A stretch of 64,000 nucleotides of DNA from Bolinopsis microptera (Eukaryota; Ctenophora; Tentaculata; Lobata; Bolinopsidae): assembly GCF_026151205.1 (NCBI RefSeq), contig NC_087083.1, positions 7,852,460-7,916,459 of the forward strand, given 5' to 3'. The position numbers and the translations under genes are program-made. Shown one piece after another: positions 1 through 11,271 of the stretch. The notes below the pieces were generated by a model, which saw nothing but the letters and a program-made list of their open reading frames with translations, searched no databases and was not told where the DNA came from. Position 1 is the first letter of the stretch, and each line of letters opens with the position of its first letter.

Positions 1-860
1 CCAGACATATCACGTCTCAGCTCTCATAAGCAATTGAATCTTACGAGAGAGAAACCGTTTCAAATTAATCAGCGACACACCGGACAACCGGTCATAATTA
101 GAAAACAGGATATTACGTGCAGTTTATTAATTGTGAGTCGCCATGCAATTCACGTTTTGATATGTTGACTTTAGTAAAGTCATTTTAAAATAATGTTAGA
201 TAGCAAGCACACAACATTACACTATCGGGAGTTAATCTAGTTTATATAGATCTGAATAAAGCGGATATATACAGAGAAATTGTAACGTGTTTGAAACTTA
301 GTAGATATTTGTGTTCGTCCGATAAGATAATTACTACCAAAATTTAATTACATAATTAACTGATTAATTAAATTGACAGAGATTTGGGGGTTTATTTAGT
401 TATGATTAGATCTTCCAAGTAATGTTGAAATGGAAATATAACGAGGTCATCTTCTTACAGCGTTACTTACTACAGAAATGGAAATATATCCATTCTTCCG
501 TTTTCTGACAGCATGAGTGCCTAAGACCATTTAAAGATCGGAGGTCTTTTGACACATTTTTGACACATTTTTGACAAATGTTTGCATTTTAGGCTTTTCC
601 AAAAGGGGGTTTCTTGGGGCCGGCGATTGATTTTAATGAATTATGATGGTTTTTTAAGGATAGTTCTTGACCCAAAAGAATTAAGGTTAAAGAATTCGGA
701 ATTTCAAAAATGTTAATTTAACACATTTGTCAGAAAACGGAAGCATTCGAATGAAGCAGAATACCAATACATTTAAATATAAATTGCACAAAATCTATCG
801 ATTATTGATTGAAATAATACCCGTACTACACATTACCAAGTACGTTACGTGGGAGATTGT
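1..860. other. AT-rich stretch without a recognisable gene
   Basis: No long reading frame, splice-bounded exon or named repeat is visible. A short direct repeat of the type GACACATTTTT occurs near 549-583. The stretch leads into a purine-rich decamer array. Confidence 0.5.
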
Positions 861-1031
861 GCGAAATAAAATGAAATAAAGTGAAATAAAGGGAAATAAA
901 GTGAAAGAAAGTGAAAGAAAGTGAAAGAAAGTGAAAGAAAGTGAAATAAAATGAAATAAAATGAAATAAAATGAAATAAAGTGAAATAAAGTGAAATAAA
1001 GTGAAATAAAGTGAAATAAAGTGAAATAAAG
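861..1031. repeat. Decamer tandem repeat (GTGAAATAAA / GTGAAAGAAA)
   Basis: About seventeen units of a 10-bp purine-rich motif follow one another, with variants ending in ATAAA or AGAAA. The open frames read through it are low-complexity and I do not regard them as genes. Confidence 0.9.
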
Positions 1032-1168
1032 TTCACACGGTACAGCAATCTGATGCAGTACATTTGACAGAGTGAACTGTAGAAAGCTTAATAGTTTAGC
1101 TAATAATGACACGGTTAATAATAATTAACGTAATAAAATAATGGGGGGTTACGAGCTGTCTAGACAAA
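1031..1168 (+). repeat. Direct repeat copy 1 flanking the 43-bp minisatellite
   Basis: This segment recurs in the same orientation at 2632-2768 with small differences. Shared landmarks include CAGCAATCTGATGC, GAGTGAACTGTAGAAAG and GGGGGGTTACGAGCTGTC. The two copies bracket the 43-bp array, so the interval looks like a duplicated or transposed block. Confidence 0.8.
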
Positions 1169-1275
1169 TAACCTGCCATTATTATTTGTAATATTTGTAA
1201 TTCAATGTGGCATATTCAATGAGTTCAATCAAGAAGTGCGGTTAAGATGGGAGCTTCATTGATTAGAACAGTAAA

Positions 1276-2247
1276 GCGTTATGAGCTATAAAATCACATA
1301 CCTAACTATGCATTAAGAGTACAGGATTTTGTAAACCACAATCACATACTGTGCACTTATAGTGCAGCGTTATGAGCTATAAAACCACATACTGTGCACT
1401 AATAGTGCAGCGTTATGAGCTATAAAACCACATACTGTGCACTAATAATATAGCGTTATGAGCTATAAAACCACATACTGTGCACTAATAATATAGCGTT
1501 ATGAGCTATAAAACCACATACTGTGCACTAATAATATAACGTTATGAGCTATAAAACCACATACTGTGCACTAATAATATAGCGTTATGAGCTATAAAAC
1601 CACATACTGTGCACTAATAGTGCAGCGTTATGAGCTATAAAACCACATACTGTGCACTAATAGTGCAGCGTTATGAGCTATAAAACCACATACTGTGCAC
1701 TAATAATATAGCGTTATGAGCTATAAAACCACATACTGTGCACTAATAGTGCAGCGTTATGAGCTATAAAACCACATACTGTGCACTAATAGTATAACGT
1801 TATGAGCTATAAAACCACATACTGTGCACTAATAATATAGCGTTATGAGCTATAAAACCACATACTGTGCACTAATAGTGCAGCGTTATGAGCTATAAAA
1901 CCACATACTGTGCACTAGTAGTGCAGCGTTATGAGCTATAAAACCACATACTGTGCACTAATAATATAGCGTTATGAGCTATAAAACCACATACTGTGCA
2001 CTAATAGTATAGCGTTATGAGCTATAAAACCACATACTGTGCACTAATAGTGCAGCGTTATCAGCTATAAAACCACATACTGTGCAATAATAATATAGCG
2101 TTATGAGCTATAAAACCACATACTGTGCACTAATAATATGGCGTTATGAGCTATAAAACCACATACTGTGCACTAATAATATAGCGTTATGAGCTATAAA
2201 ACCACATACTGTGCACTAATAATATAGCGTTATGAGCTATAAAACCA
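1276..2247. repeat. 43-bp minisatellite, about 22 copies
   Basis: The unit begins GCGTTATGAGCTATAAAACC and ends with a variable TGCACTAATARTRYA segment. Copies differ mainly in the last few bases (AATATA against AGTGCA), giving two interspersed subtypes. No coding function is apparent. Confidence 0.95.
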
Positions 2248-2631
2248 AATCTTTTAAAGGACCACTTTAGTTAATGAGAATTGGGTCATTTTTCATTATG
2301 TTATGAAAAAAAGGCTGTAGAAATATGTGCGGTGTTTTTATTTCTTGATGTGATTAAAAAAGGTATATTCCCCCGCTTTACTCGGTTTTCATGTTTATTC
2401 GGAGCCGGTGCCACCACGTTTTATATTTGGCAGTTTTCAAAAATAAACAAATATTTGATTGCTTTTTCATGTAAAACTACCTGGCTAGTAGCCAGAAAGT
2501 TTCGTAACAAATGTGCACATTTTAATCTAACTTCGTATGGGAATTCTGTGAATCGGATCACACACGATTTACTTAATTGCAAGTGAAAGAAAGTGAAAGA
2601 AAATGAATTATAGTAAAATAAAATGAAATAA
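2248..2631. other. Non-repetitive stretch, no gene supported
   Basis: A 101-codon open frame at 2281-2586 starts at TTG and has no recognisable domain or codon bias. I see nothing else in this interval except a few GTGAAAGAAA-like decamers near 2583. Confidence 0.4.
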
Positions 2632-2768
2632 AGGTCACTCGGTTCAGCAATCTGATGCGGTAGATTTGACTGAGTGAACTGTAGAAAGTTTAATAGTTTA
2701 GCAAATAACGACACAGTTAATAATAATTAACTTAATAAAATAATGGGGGGTTACGAGCTGTCTAGACA
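2632..2768 (+). repeat. Direct repeat copy 2 flanking the 43-bp minisatellite
   Basis: Homologous to 1031-1168 in the same orientation. The similarity ends at the shared GAGCTGTCTAGACA. Confidence 0.8.
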
Positions 2769-2963
2769 CACATCAAGAGCGATCCACTCAATTCTCTCTG
2801 TGAACGAACAATTTACAGCCTACTATAAGAGCCCAGATTTCCACTTAAATACTGGCCAATGCATAATGCTATAGGACCTCAAAATAAGATCGAAATCTAC
2901 AAATCCGATCTATTCATAGAAAAATAGTATTATAAAACATTTCTATTTTATCCCTACACATCC

Positions 2964-3032
2964 TTTGTACATTATTTGTACATTATTTGTACATTATTTG
3001 TACATTATTTGTACATTATTTGTACATTATTT
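2964..3032. repeat. 11-bp tandem repeat (TTGTACATTAT)
   Basis: About six uninterrupted copies of an 11-bp unit containing the palindrome TGTACA. Confidence 0.9.
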
Positions 3033-3122
3033 CTATCACGCTGAATGCATACATACATGATAAATAATAAATGGCCAGTAAAGGAGGTTTCAGCTAATTC
3101 CTGGCTATATTGAGGGGAGTAT

Positions 3123-3426
3123 ACTAGTCTAATATATACTTTACACTAGTTTAATATGTACTTTACACTAGTTTAATATGTACTTTATACTAGTTTAATA
3201 TGTACTTTATACTAGTTTAATATGTACTTTACACTAGTTTGATATGTACTTTACACTAGTTTAATATGTACTTTATACTAGTTTAATATGTACTTTACAC
3301 TAGTTTAATATGTACTTTACACTAGTTTAATATGTACTTTACACTAGTTTAATATGTACTTTACACTAGTTTAATATGTACTTTATACTAGTTTAATATT
3401 ATGTACTTTACACTAGTTTAATATGT
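3123..3426. repeat. 22-bp minisatellite, left portion
   Basis: The unit is ACTAGTTTAATATGTACTTT plus AC, repeated about 13 times. The same array resumes at 5530, so it was split by insertion of the element at 3427-5529. Confidence 0.93.
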
Positions 3427-5529
3427 GGACACGTTCATTTGAGTTTGAGGATATTGGTAAATATAAGTGACCCTATTAAAAGGCACAGTGTAGTTGACTT
3501 TGTCACACTATTGAATTACTTAAACCCTTGATGGTTAGGATAATCGTCTCATCCTCTAGGCTAACTTTGTCACATAACGATATCTTAATCAGGTGATAAG
3601 ATATCGCTTAAATACGGCCGGCACGGAAATGGTTACATTGTCACACTATAAACATGTGACGGAGTAAATATGAACCCCTTGCTGCCGTTTTTGACCAAAT
3701 TTTTGAGTGTCCAGTTGATTGGATGGGTACATATGACCATTACCTACATATTTGACGACTTTTTTCGTTATATGGTGCATTCAGGTTTACTCTGTCACAC
3801 ATTAAAGAAAATATGTGATGAATGTTTAGGGCACCCTGATAAGCAATGCTGAGTAGTGTAAGTTTATTTGATGGCCTGGAAGTGCTGGGAATTGTTATTA
3901 TATCATATAATAGTCGTAAGGAATTAAAACACAGAAGGCACAACCAAGCTTATTTTGTCACACAATCTTGATGATATCTGAACATGTGTGAAATTGAACA
4001 AATAATGGTATACCAGCTTAAACCCCTTATATTATACGTACTATGGATCAAACAACACTGCTAGTACCATGCACCATGCCAGTCACATAAATCATTATCA
4101 GGTGGTAATATGTTAACAGTGTCACAATTAAACTACCGCTACATGATCAAAAATAGGGTAATTTCGTCACAAAAAATTATTATAACTCTGTTAGCTCCTT
4201 GCTGGCAAAATAACTAGTTTATCGAAATTTTTTTGATGATAAGGTTACATGGTATTCTAATAGAGGTATAGTTCTTCAAAATAGGGGCAAGACATGTTTA
4301 CTTTGTCACATCAGTTATTATAAGAGTTAGGTAATCGTCATCAGATTAAAAGATATTTTTCGTAGTTTGGATCGATTAATACTTTAATATACCTGTAATA
4401 AATCCTATGCCAATTTTAACACACTATCTTGATACTGTTGGGGCAGAAAAAGTTAATTTTGTCACATTTTCAATGTCTTTGACAAATTAATCTAAATCTA
4501 GGGGCAAGACATGTTTACTTTGTCACATCAGTTATTATAAGAGTTAGGTAATCTTCATCACATTAGTTACATATATTTTTTTGTAGTTTGGATTGATTTA
4601 TATAGGTAATAAAGCAGCCTATGCTAATTTTTATACACTATCTTGAAATTTTTGGGGCATGAAAAGTTAATTTTGTCACATTTTTAGTGACTTTGACAAA
4701 TTTAACCTAAAATTGTTAAACTTAAGCTCTGATGTTCTGGACAATATTCTAATAGAGGTATAGAATATAGATCTTCAAAATAGGGGCAAGACATGTTTAC
4801 TTTGTCACATCAGTTATTATAAGAGTTATTATTAGAGACTATTTCATTCTATAATCATTGTTTTTAATCTATTTACGATTTCGTATAATTTTTTGTGACA
4901 ATGTAAACATCAACTGATCTTAACTTGCATCAACTACATTGTCATCATATAAAATTTTCCCGCCTTTCAAACCAAAATCAGATATAAATAATTCGCCCAA
5001 AATTTTAAATTTCATTTATTGTGACAGAATTAACCTCATTTCCCAATAACCAAGTGCCTGTATAAGCTAAATATTCAAAACAACATATTTTAGGGCTATG
5101 ATTGGTAGAGCAACCATCAAATAATGAGTTGAAAGGGTTTTTAGGACACCTCACAGTAGAATAGAGGTATGGTATCATGAGTGTGACAAAGTTACCTAAA
5201 TATTGCCTTGTAACCGTTCGATCCGTGCCCATTAACCAATGTTGTATCATAATTGTTAGATTGACCTAATTTACTATATTTCAGACCAAGGAATGATAAT
5301 TAGACAAATGCAGTTAACTAAGTCACACAAAATGTGACATTTGAAACATTATAGTGCCTAACAACAATAGATTTTCTTTCTGAGCGGTGCATATGGGAGT
5401 ATGGGTTACGTGGCTAATGTTCAGAACTTCTGAACGTGCTAGGTTAATAGATGTCAAAATTAAGCCACTATCGTCAAAAACGCTATTATTTTTGTTTACC
5501 AATATCCTCAAACTCAAATGAACGTGTCC
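3427..5529. mobile_element. TIR DNA element with ordered TTTGTCACA motifs, inserted in a minisatellite
   Basis: Perfect 35-bp terminal inverted repeats begin GGACACGTTCATTTGAGT at the left end and finish CTCAAATGAACGTGTCC at the right end. The host 22-bp minisatellite is interrupted and ATGT is present on both sides (3423-3426 and 5530-5533), consistent with a 4-bp target duplication; because the TIR is flanked by T and A, a 2-bp TG duplication is equally possible. The 2.1-kb interior has no transposase frame, so the element is non-autonomous. It carries about twelve copies of a motif near GTTTACTTTGTCACA in one orientation between 3493 and 4810, then three or four in the opposite orientation between 4893 and 5335. 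A block containing GGGGCAAGACATGTTTAC is present three times (about 4281, 4501 and 4783). Confidence 0.85.
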
Positions 5530-5612
5530 ATGTACTTTACACTAGTTTAATATGTACTTTACACTAGTTTAATATGTACTTTACACTAGTTTAATATGTA
5601 CTTTACACTAGT
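5530..5612. repeat. 22-bp minisatellite, right portion
   Basis: Continuation of the array at 3123-3426 after the inserted element, with about 3.5 copies. Confidence 0.92.
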
Positions 5613-5721
5613 TTACAACAATTTAAGGTATGAGTTAACATACATCAGCCCCATGGATATTCGGATAGAAACATTATTTATGAGTCGCATTACTACTTTA
5701 CTATACTGTTTAAAGATCAAA

Positions 5722-8558
5722 ATGTCTGATAATTACTCTTCAGGAAAGAAGATAATGTTCTCCCTTCCCACAAAGACAAGCAACACTAAAAACACTGGCA
5801 GCTACGGGGAACGATTAAAACACACCAGGTAACAAACAACAAAGATTAGTAGATGTGGATTCTGGTGAGGGGTGTAGGAATACCCCCCTCCCCCGCCCCC
5901 GCTTTCTACACCCCTGATTCTGGTGAGGAGGTGATGCACGTGACAGCTGCGATTATCCTTCCACTACTGACTGATTACGTCACGTCGTCATTAGTCATGG
6001 GCATCGTCGTACTTGATAATATTATAATATGAGACACCTGTTCAGCAAACTGCTTCTTATAAAGTTATTTATAAAGGAGTATTATAAAGAATTACAGATC
6101 TCTGAGTAAACAGAGAAATTACAAACTACCTTGTATGTACAATATTATTTTTGTGTGACGTACAATCATTAAGTCCGTAGATCTCGTAAGACTGAGCGTG
6201 AGTTTTTTAAATTATAGTGTTCAGTAGGGAGCATCGCGGCTCTCGACAGACAAAGTGAAACAAGGCAAATAAGTGGTGAAAACTAAATGAAAATAATCGA
6301 CGTTTCAGCACTCATTGGCCATTTAAGTAATCTTAGTAAAAGGCCAATGAGAGCTGAAACTAAACACTACAATCTTTTATATATATATAAGTCACACCTG
6401 CCCAAGCTAGAGAGCCATGGCAGGGTCAGCAAGCAAGGCCCGGACCAAAACAAACTGAGCCGACTGGTTATAGAAACACTACAATCTTACCCACCATATA
6501 AATATTATACTATTAGAACGGGTCATTGTTCTCTTATATCTGAACAATTCGACTAATGGCAAATTAAGATTTATAATGGTTTATACAGGTTAAAATCGTT
6601 AGTAAGAAACTTAATCTATTGACCATCACCATATGGTATGAGCATTAGCAAACTTTGAGCAAATGTTTGTACCGTATGTATCTAATATGATAACCACAAC
6701 GCGTTGAGGTAGATGTAAAGGTGAGGTCGATGTAAAGGTGAGGTCGATGTAAAGGTGAGGTCGATGTAAAGGTGAGGTCGATGTAAAGGTGAGGTCGATG
6801 TAAAGGTGAGGTCGATTTAAAGGTGAGGTCGATGTAAAGGTGAGGTCGATTTAAAGGTGAGGTCGATGTAAAGGTGAGGTCGATGTAAAGGTGAAGTCGA
6901 TGTAAAGGTGAGGTCGATGTAAAGGTGAGGTCGATGTAAAGGTGAGGTCGATGTAAAGGTGAGGTCGATGTAAAGGTGAGGTACCTTGACTATATTTAGT
7001 AAACTGGTAGGATATGGGAAATTATTACAAGTTAATATCTTATCCTTAATGAGAAACTTAATCTTTAGCCCACCAGAAAGAAAACTTTGAGCAGAAAATA
7101 AAAACGACTATAATTTAAAGGATTGAGGTTACATTCACCTTGTTTTTAAGATTTAACCTGTTTTTCTGACGTGTCTACTTACCAAAGACCCATATTAACT
7201 TTTAAAAGCATTATAATTTAGTGATAACTGGGCATATTTATAGTATGGTGAGTAAACGTTAGCTTAAAATAGAGCCAGTCTATTTATTAATTGAATGACA
7301 AAAACTTCATTTAGATAATCGCTAAATGCAAAAGTCCTAAAATGTTGATTGGAATTACCTTGGAGGTTCATATTATATTGGAAGTAAAAGGTCCTTTAAA
7401 CTATAAAGCTATAACGAATAATTAACAAATTTTGATTACGTAATCAACGACCAAAATGAAGGAAATGAACGAAATAAAGGAATCAGCAACTATTAAAGTT
7501 AAGAGAACCGCAACAGCCTACTGGCGATGTGACCTAAGCATAAAGCATGACAAAACACGCTCAACTATCAAATCCCTATGAGTTTATGAAATGTTATTGT
7601 TTACTGTAGACATCTGACGCTCGCCAGTCGGCAGTCATTATACCAAACCTTGAGCTTCTCTCAATTGCCAAAAAGAATGGCTCTGTCAGCTGTCTTCGGC
7701 ATTTGTATCAATTCTTTTCTTTTATCTTAGAGACAAGAGTAAAGAGAAAGGCCACAATTGGCGCCAGAAATCCTTGTATTTAAGTCAAAAAGATCTGCCT
7801 TATGCATATTTATCAATCGAATGAAAAAAACGTGCAATATTCTGAGCTATAAAAGTATAAAGACAAAAGAGCGGTTTTTACTTTTAGTCTTAGATCATAT
7901 TAGTCTTTTAGTCTTAGATCATATTACTATAAAAGTATAATAAATGGTAGATTTGGTAAAAACAGCATACTCTAGGCCCCATACCACGTGTAATATCACG
8001 TGTAATATCACGTGTAATATCACGTGTAATATTACGTGTAATATCACGTGTAATATCACGTGTAATATCACGTGTAATATCACTCGTAATTATGTAATAT
8101 CACGTGTAATGTCACGTGTAATATCACGTGTAATATCACGTGTAATATCACGTGTAATATCACGTGTAATATCACGTGTAATATCACGTGTAATATCACG
8201 TGTCACGCCACGTGTTACACCACGTGTAATATCACGTGTAATACCACGTGTAATATCACGTGTAATATCACGTGTTTCACCACGTGTGTGTAGCTATATT
8301 AATGCTTGTATTCCAATAAAATAACACTCCTCTCCTCTCAGCACAACTGCAGAAAAGAAGAACACAACCCAAGGACACGGCTTCACACAACGAGGGATAA
8401 AATACATTGCACTCAGTCTTATCTGCTGTATTATCGGGATACTCTTTTATCTGCTAGCTGCTGACGCTGATAACACTGCACGGTTACTTGTGTTGCTGAT
8501 AGGGGCCGGGTTGGGAGTCTTCTTCTTTCTGTGTGCTAATGATTACGTTTGTAGGTAG
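5722..8558 (+). CDS. Two-exon gene for a small protein with two membrane segments (hypothetical)
   Basis: Exon 1 is 5722-5828 (ATG with A at -3; ends ACCAG before GTAACA). Exon 2 is 8342-8558 (after the pyrimidine tract CTCCTCTCCTCTCAG; ends TAG). Exon 1 leaves two bases and exon 2 supplies one, so the frame is kept and 107 residues result. The N-terminal 55 residues are polar and rich in Lys, Ser and Thr (MSDNYSSGKK...). They are followed by a first hydrophobic helix (IALSLICCIIGILFYLLA), a short acidic turn (DADNTAR) and a second helix (LLVLLIGAGLGVFFFLC), ending NDYVCR. This looks like a hairpin with both ends on the same side of a membrane. The architecture loosely recalls TMEM230/DUF872 proteins, but the PGxY motif of that family is absent, so I assign no function. 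The 2.5-kb intron holds several repeats. AATAAA lies at 8675. The exon pairing is inferred from phase and splice signals only. Confidence 0.5.
5858..5928. repeat. Small insertion flanked by a 13-bp direct repeat
   Basis: GATTCTGGTGAGG occurs at 5858-5870 and again at 5916-5928. Between them lies a C-rich segment with imperfect inverted ends (GGGGTGTAGGAA against TTTCTACACCCC). It lies in the intron of the two-TM gene and looks like a tiny foldback insertion. Confidence 0.5.
6302..6360. repeat. Near-perfect hairpin
   Basis: Arms 6302-6320 and 6342-6360 (GTTTCAGCACTCATTGGCC and its complement) pair over 19 bp with one mismatch around a 21-nt loop. It is intronic. A short MITE remnant is the simplest reading; a small-RNA precursor cannot be excluded from sequence alone. 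Confidence 0.55.
6705..6982. repeat. 17-bp minisatellite (GAGGTCGATGTAAAGGT)
   Basis: About 16 nearly identical copies, with rare GATTT and GAAGT variants, inside the intron of the two-TM gene. Confidence 0.95.
7982..8288. repeat. 12-bp minisatellite with an E-box palindrome (TAATATCACGTG)
   Basis: About 25 units, nearly all preserving CACGTG, end only about 54 bp before the acceptor of the second exon of the two-TM gene. Variants change the spacer (TAATAC, TCACGC, TTACAC) but keep the hexamer. A 126-codon frame across the array is a repeat artefact. Confidence 0.92.
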
Positions 8559-8674
8559 TGAGGGTGTCACGTGGCATGTCACGTGTTCGTGATCAGACAC
8601 TGTTAATTAAAGATGAAGTATATGGTGAAGATAGGCTGTGTTAATTATGCTGACTGATTGTGTAGTGTGTAAAT

Positions 8675-8680
8675 AATAAA
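8675..8680 (+). promoter_or_regulatory. Candidate polyadenylation signal AATAAA
   Basis: Lies 117 nt after the stop codon of the two-TM gene; another AATAAA follows at about 8700. Confidence 0.4.
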
Positions 8681-9131
8681 TTAAATGATGATCAGATGAT
8701 AATAAAGTAAATAAACTTCATATATCACAACTTTCTCCCTTAACAGTTAATACTTTAATAGCCGATCGGCGATCGGCATTGTACATATTTGTCGAGCAAG
8801 ATCATCTTATATACTCCTGGTTAAATAAGTGGCTGGTATTGGAGATTTGTCAGATATGTGGGGTTGCTTTTATCTTTAATCATCGTGTTGTGAATAATGC
8901 TGTTACCATGGCAACTGATAGTAACCATGGCAACTGTTTTTCAGTAATATTCTGGGTTCTTTTCTCTGTTCGAATAAAAAAGAATCTTCATTCATTTTAA
9001 AACTTAATAACTAATATTTAAAATTAATCATTGATTAATTAAATAAAACAGATGCTGTTACCAGGCCAGTATTGAAAAAGTGACCGCTATCTCCATTAGT
9101 GTTATACCTGTATTCGCATGATAGCAGTTAG
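8681..9131. other. Intergenic stretch, no gene supported
   Basis: AT-rich sequence. A 73-codon open frame at 8779-9000 lacks a recognisable domain and I do not call it. The only structure noticed is a short direct repeat, GCCGATCGGCGATCGGC-like, near 8761. Confidence 0.4.
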
Positions 9132-11271
9132 GGTCGTTCACATATTACGTAATCACTGAGGGGAGGGATGGGTGTCTTAATCACTAAGGGGAGGGAGGGG
9201 TGTCTTAATCACTAAGGGGAGGGAGGGGTGTCTTAATCACTAAGGGGAGGGAGGGGTGTCTTAATCACTAAGGGGAGGGAGGGGTGTCTTAATCACTAAG
9301 GGGAGGGAGGGATGTCTTAATCACTAAGGGGAGGGAGGGGTGTCTTAATCACTAAGGGGAGGGAGGGGTGTCTTAATCACTAAGGGGAGGGAGGGGTGTC
9401 TTAATCACTAAGGGGAGGGAGGGGTGTCTTAATCACTAAGGGGAGGGAGGGGTGTCTTAATCACTAAGGGGAGGGAGGGGTGTCTTAATCACTAAGGGGA
9501 GGGAGGGGTGTCTTAATCACTAAGGGGAGGGAGGGGTGTCTTAATCACTAAGGGGAGGGAGGGGTGTCTTAATCACTAAGGGGAGGGAGGGGTGTCTTAA
9601 TCACTAAGGGGAGGGAGGGGTGTCTTAATCACTAAGGGGAGGGAGGGGTGTCTTAATCACTAAGGGGAGGGAGGGGTGTCTTAATCACTAAGGGGAGGGA
9701 GGGGTGTCTTAATCACTAAGGGGAGGGAGGGGTGTCTTAATCACTAAGGGGAGGGAGGGGTGTCTTAATCACTAAGGGGAGGGAGGGGTGTCTTAATCAC
9801 TAAGGGGAGGGAGGGGTGTCTTAATCACTAAGGGGAGGGAGGGGTGTCTTAATCACTAAGGGGAGGGAGGGGTGTCTTAATCACTAAGGGGAGGGAGGGG
9901 TGTCTTAATCACTAAGGGGAGGGAGGGGTGTCTTAATCACTAAGGGGAGGGAGGGGTGTCTTAATCACTAAGGGGAGGGAGGGGTGTCTTAATCACTAAG
10001 GGGAGGGAGGGGTGTCTTAATCACTAAGGGGAGGGAGGGGTGTCTTAATCACTAAGGGGAGGGAGGGGTGTCTTAATCACTAAGGGGAGGGAGGGGTGTC
10101 TTAATCACTAAGGGGAGGGAGGGGTGTCTTAATCACTAAGGGGAGGGAGGGGTGTCTTAATCACTAAGGGGAGGAGGGGTGTCTTAATCACTAAGGGGAG
10201 GGAGGGGTGTCTTAATCACTAAGGGGAGGGAGGGGTGTCTTAATCACTAAGGGGAGGGAGGGGTGTCTTAATCACTAAGGGGAGGGAGGGGTGTCTTAAT
10301 CACTAAGGGGAGGGAGGGATGTCTTAATCACTAAGGGGAGGGAGGGGTGTCTTAATCACTAAGGGGAGGGAGGGGTGTCTTAATCACTAAGGGGAGGGAG
10401 GGGTGTCTTAATCACTAAGGGGAGGGAGGGGTGTCTTAATCACTAAGGGGAGGGAGGGGTGTCTTAATCACTAAGGGGAGGGAGGGGTGTCTTAATCACT
10501 AAGGGGAGGGAGGGGTGTCTTAATCACTAAGGGGAGGGAGGGGTGTCTTAATCACTAAGGGGAGGGAGGGGTGTCTTAATCACTAAGGGGAGGGAGGGGT
10601 GTCTTAATCACTAAGGGGAGGGAGGGTGTCTTAATCACTAAGGGGAGGGAGGGGTGTCTTAATCACTAAGGGGAGGGAGGGGTGTCTTAATCACTAAGGG
10701 GAGGGAGGGGTGTCTTAATCACTAAGGGGAGGGAGGGGTGTCTTAATCACTAAGGGGAGGGAGGGGTGTCTTAATCACTAAGGGGAGGGAGGGGTGTCTT
10801 AATCACTAAGGGGAGGGAGGGGTGTCTTAATCACTAAGGGGAGGGAGGGGTGTCTTAATCACTAAGGGGAGGGAGGGGTGTCTTAATCACTAAGGGGAGG
10901 GAGGGGTGTCTTAATCACTAAGGGGAGGGAGGGGTGTCTTAATCACTAAGGGGAGGGAGGGGTGTCTTAATCACTGAGGGGAGGGAGGGGTGTCTTAATC
11001 ACTAAGGGGAGGGAGGGGTGTCTTAATCACTAAGGGGAGGGAGGGGTGTCTTAATCACTAAGGGGAGGGAGGGATGTCTTAATCACTAAGGGGAGGGAGG
11101 GGTGTCTTAATCACTAAGGGGAGGGAGGGGTGTCTTAATCACTAAGTGGTGGGAGGGGTGTCTTAATGCTATGCTGAACGATACCTATTATAAAACTGAT
11201 CGGGGGGATGGAGGGGGGAGGGGGGGGGTTGAAAATAGGCAAAAGAGTGATTACGTAATACGTGAACGACC
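9132..11271. mobile_element. TIR element (MITE-like) expanded by an internal minisatellite
   Basis: The ends are inverted repeats of 26 bp with one mismatch: GGTCGTTCACATATTACG at the left and the complement of GGTCGTTCACGTATTACG at the right. The inner end of the left TIR (AATCACT) is itself the start of the 28-bp unit that fills nearly the whole element. No transposase is encoded. I could not define a convincing target duplication. Confidence 0.75.
9146..11166 (+). repeat. 28-bp G-rich minisatellite, about 72 copies
   Basis: The unit is AATCACTAAGGGGAGGGAGG followed by GGTGTCTT. The array is very homogeneous; noted variants are GGGAT for GGGGT in a few units, one unit lacking a G near 10170 and one near 10625. 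Three G-runs per unit give strong G-quadruplex potential on the plus strand. Confidence 0.97.

Noticed and set aside
7944-8324. 126-codon frame of NITC and SRVI repeats
   Set aside because: Translation of the 12-bp CACGTG minisatellite.
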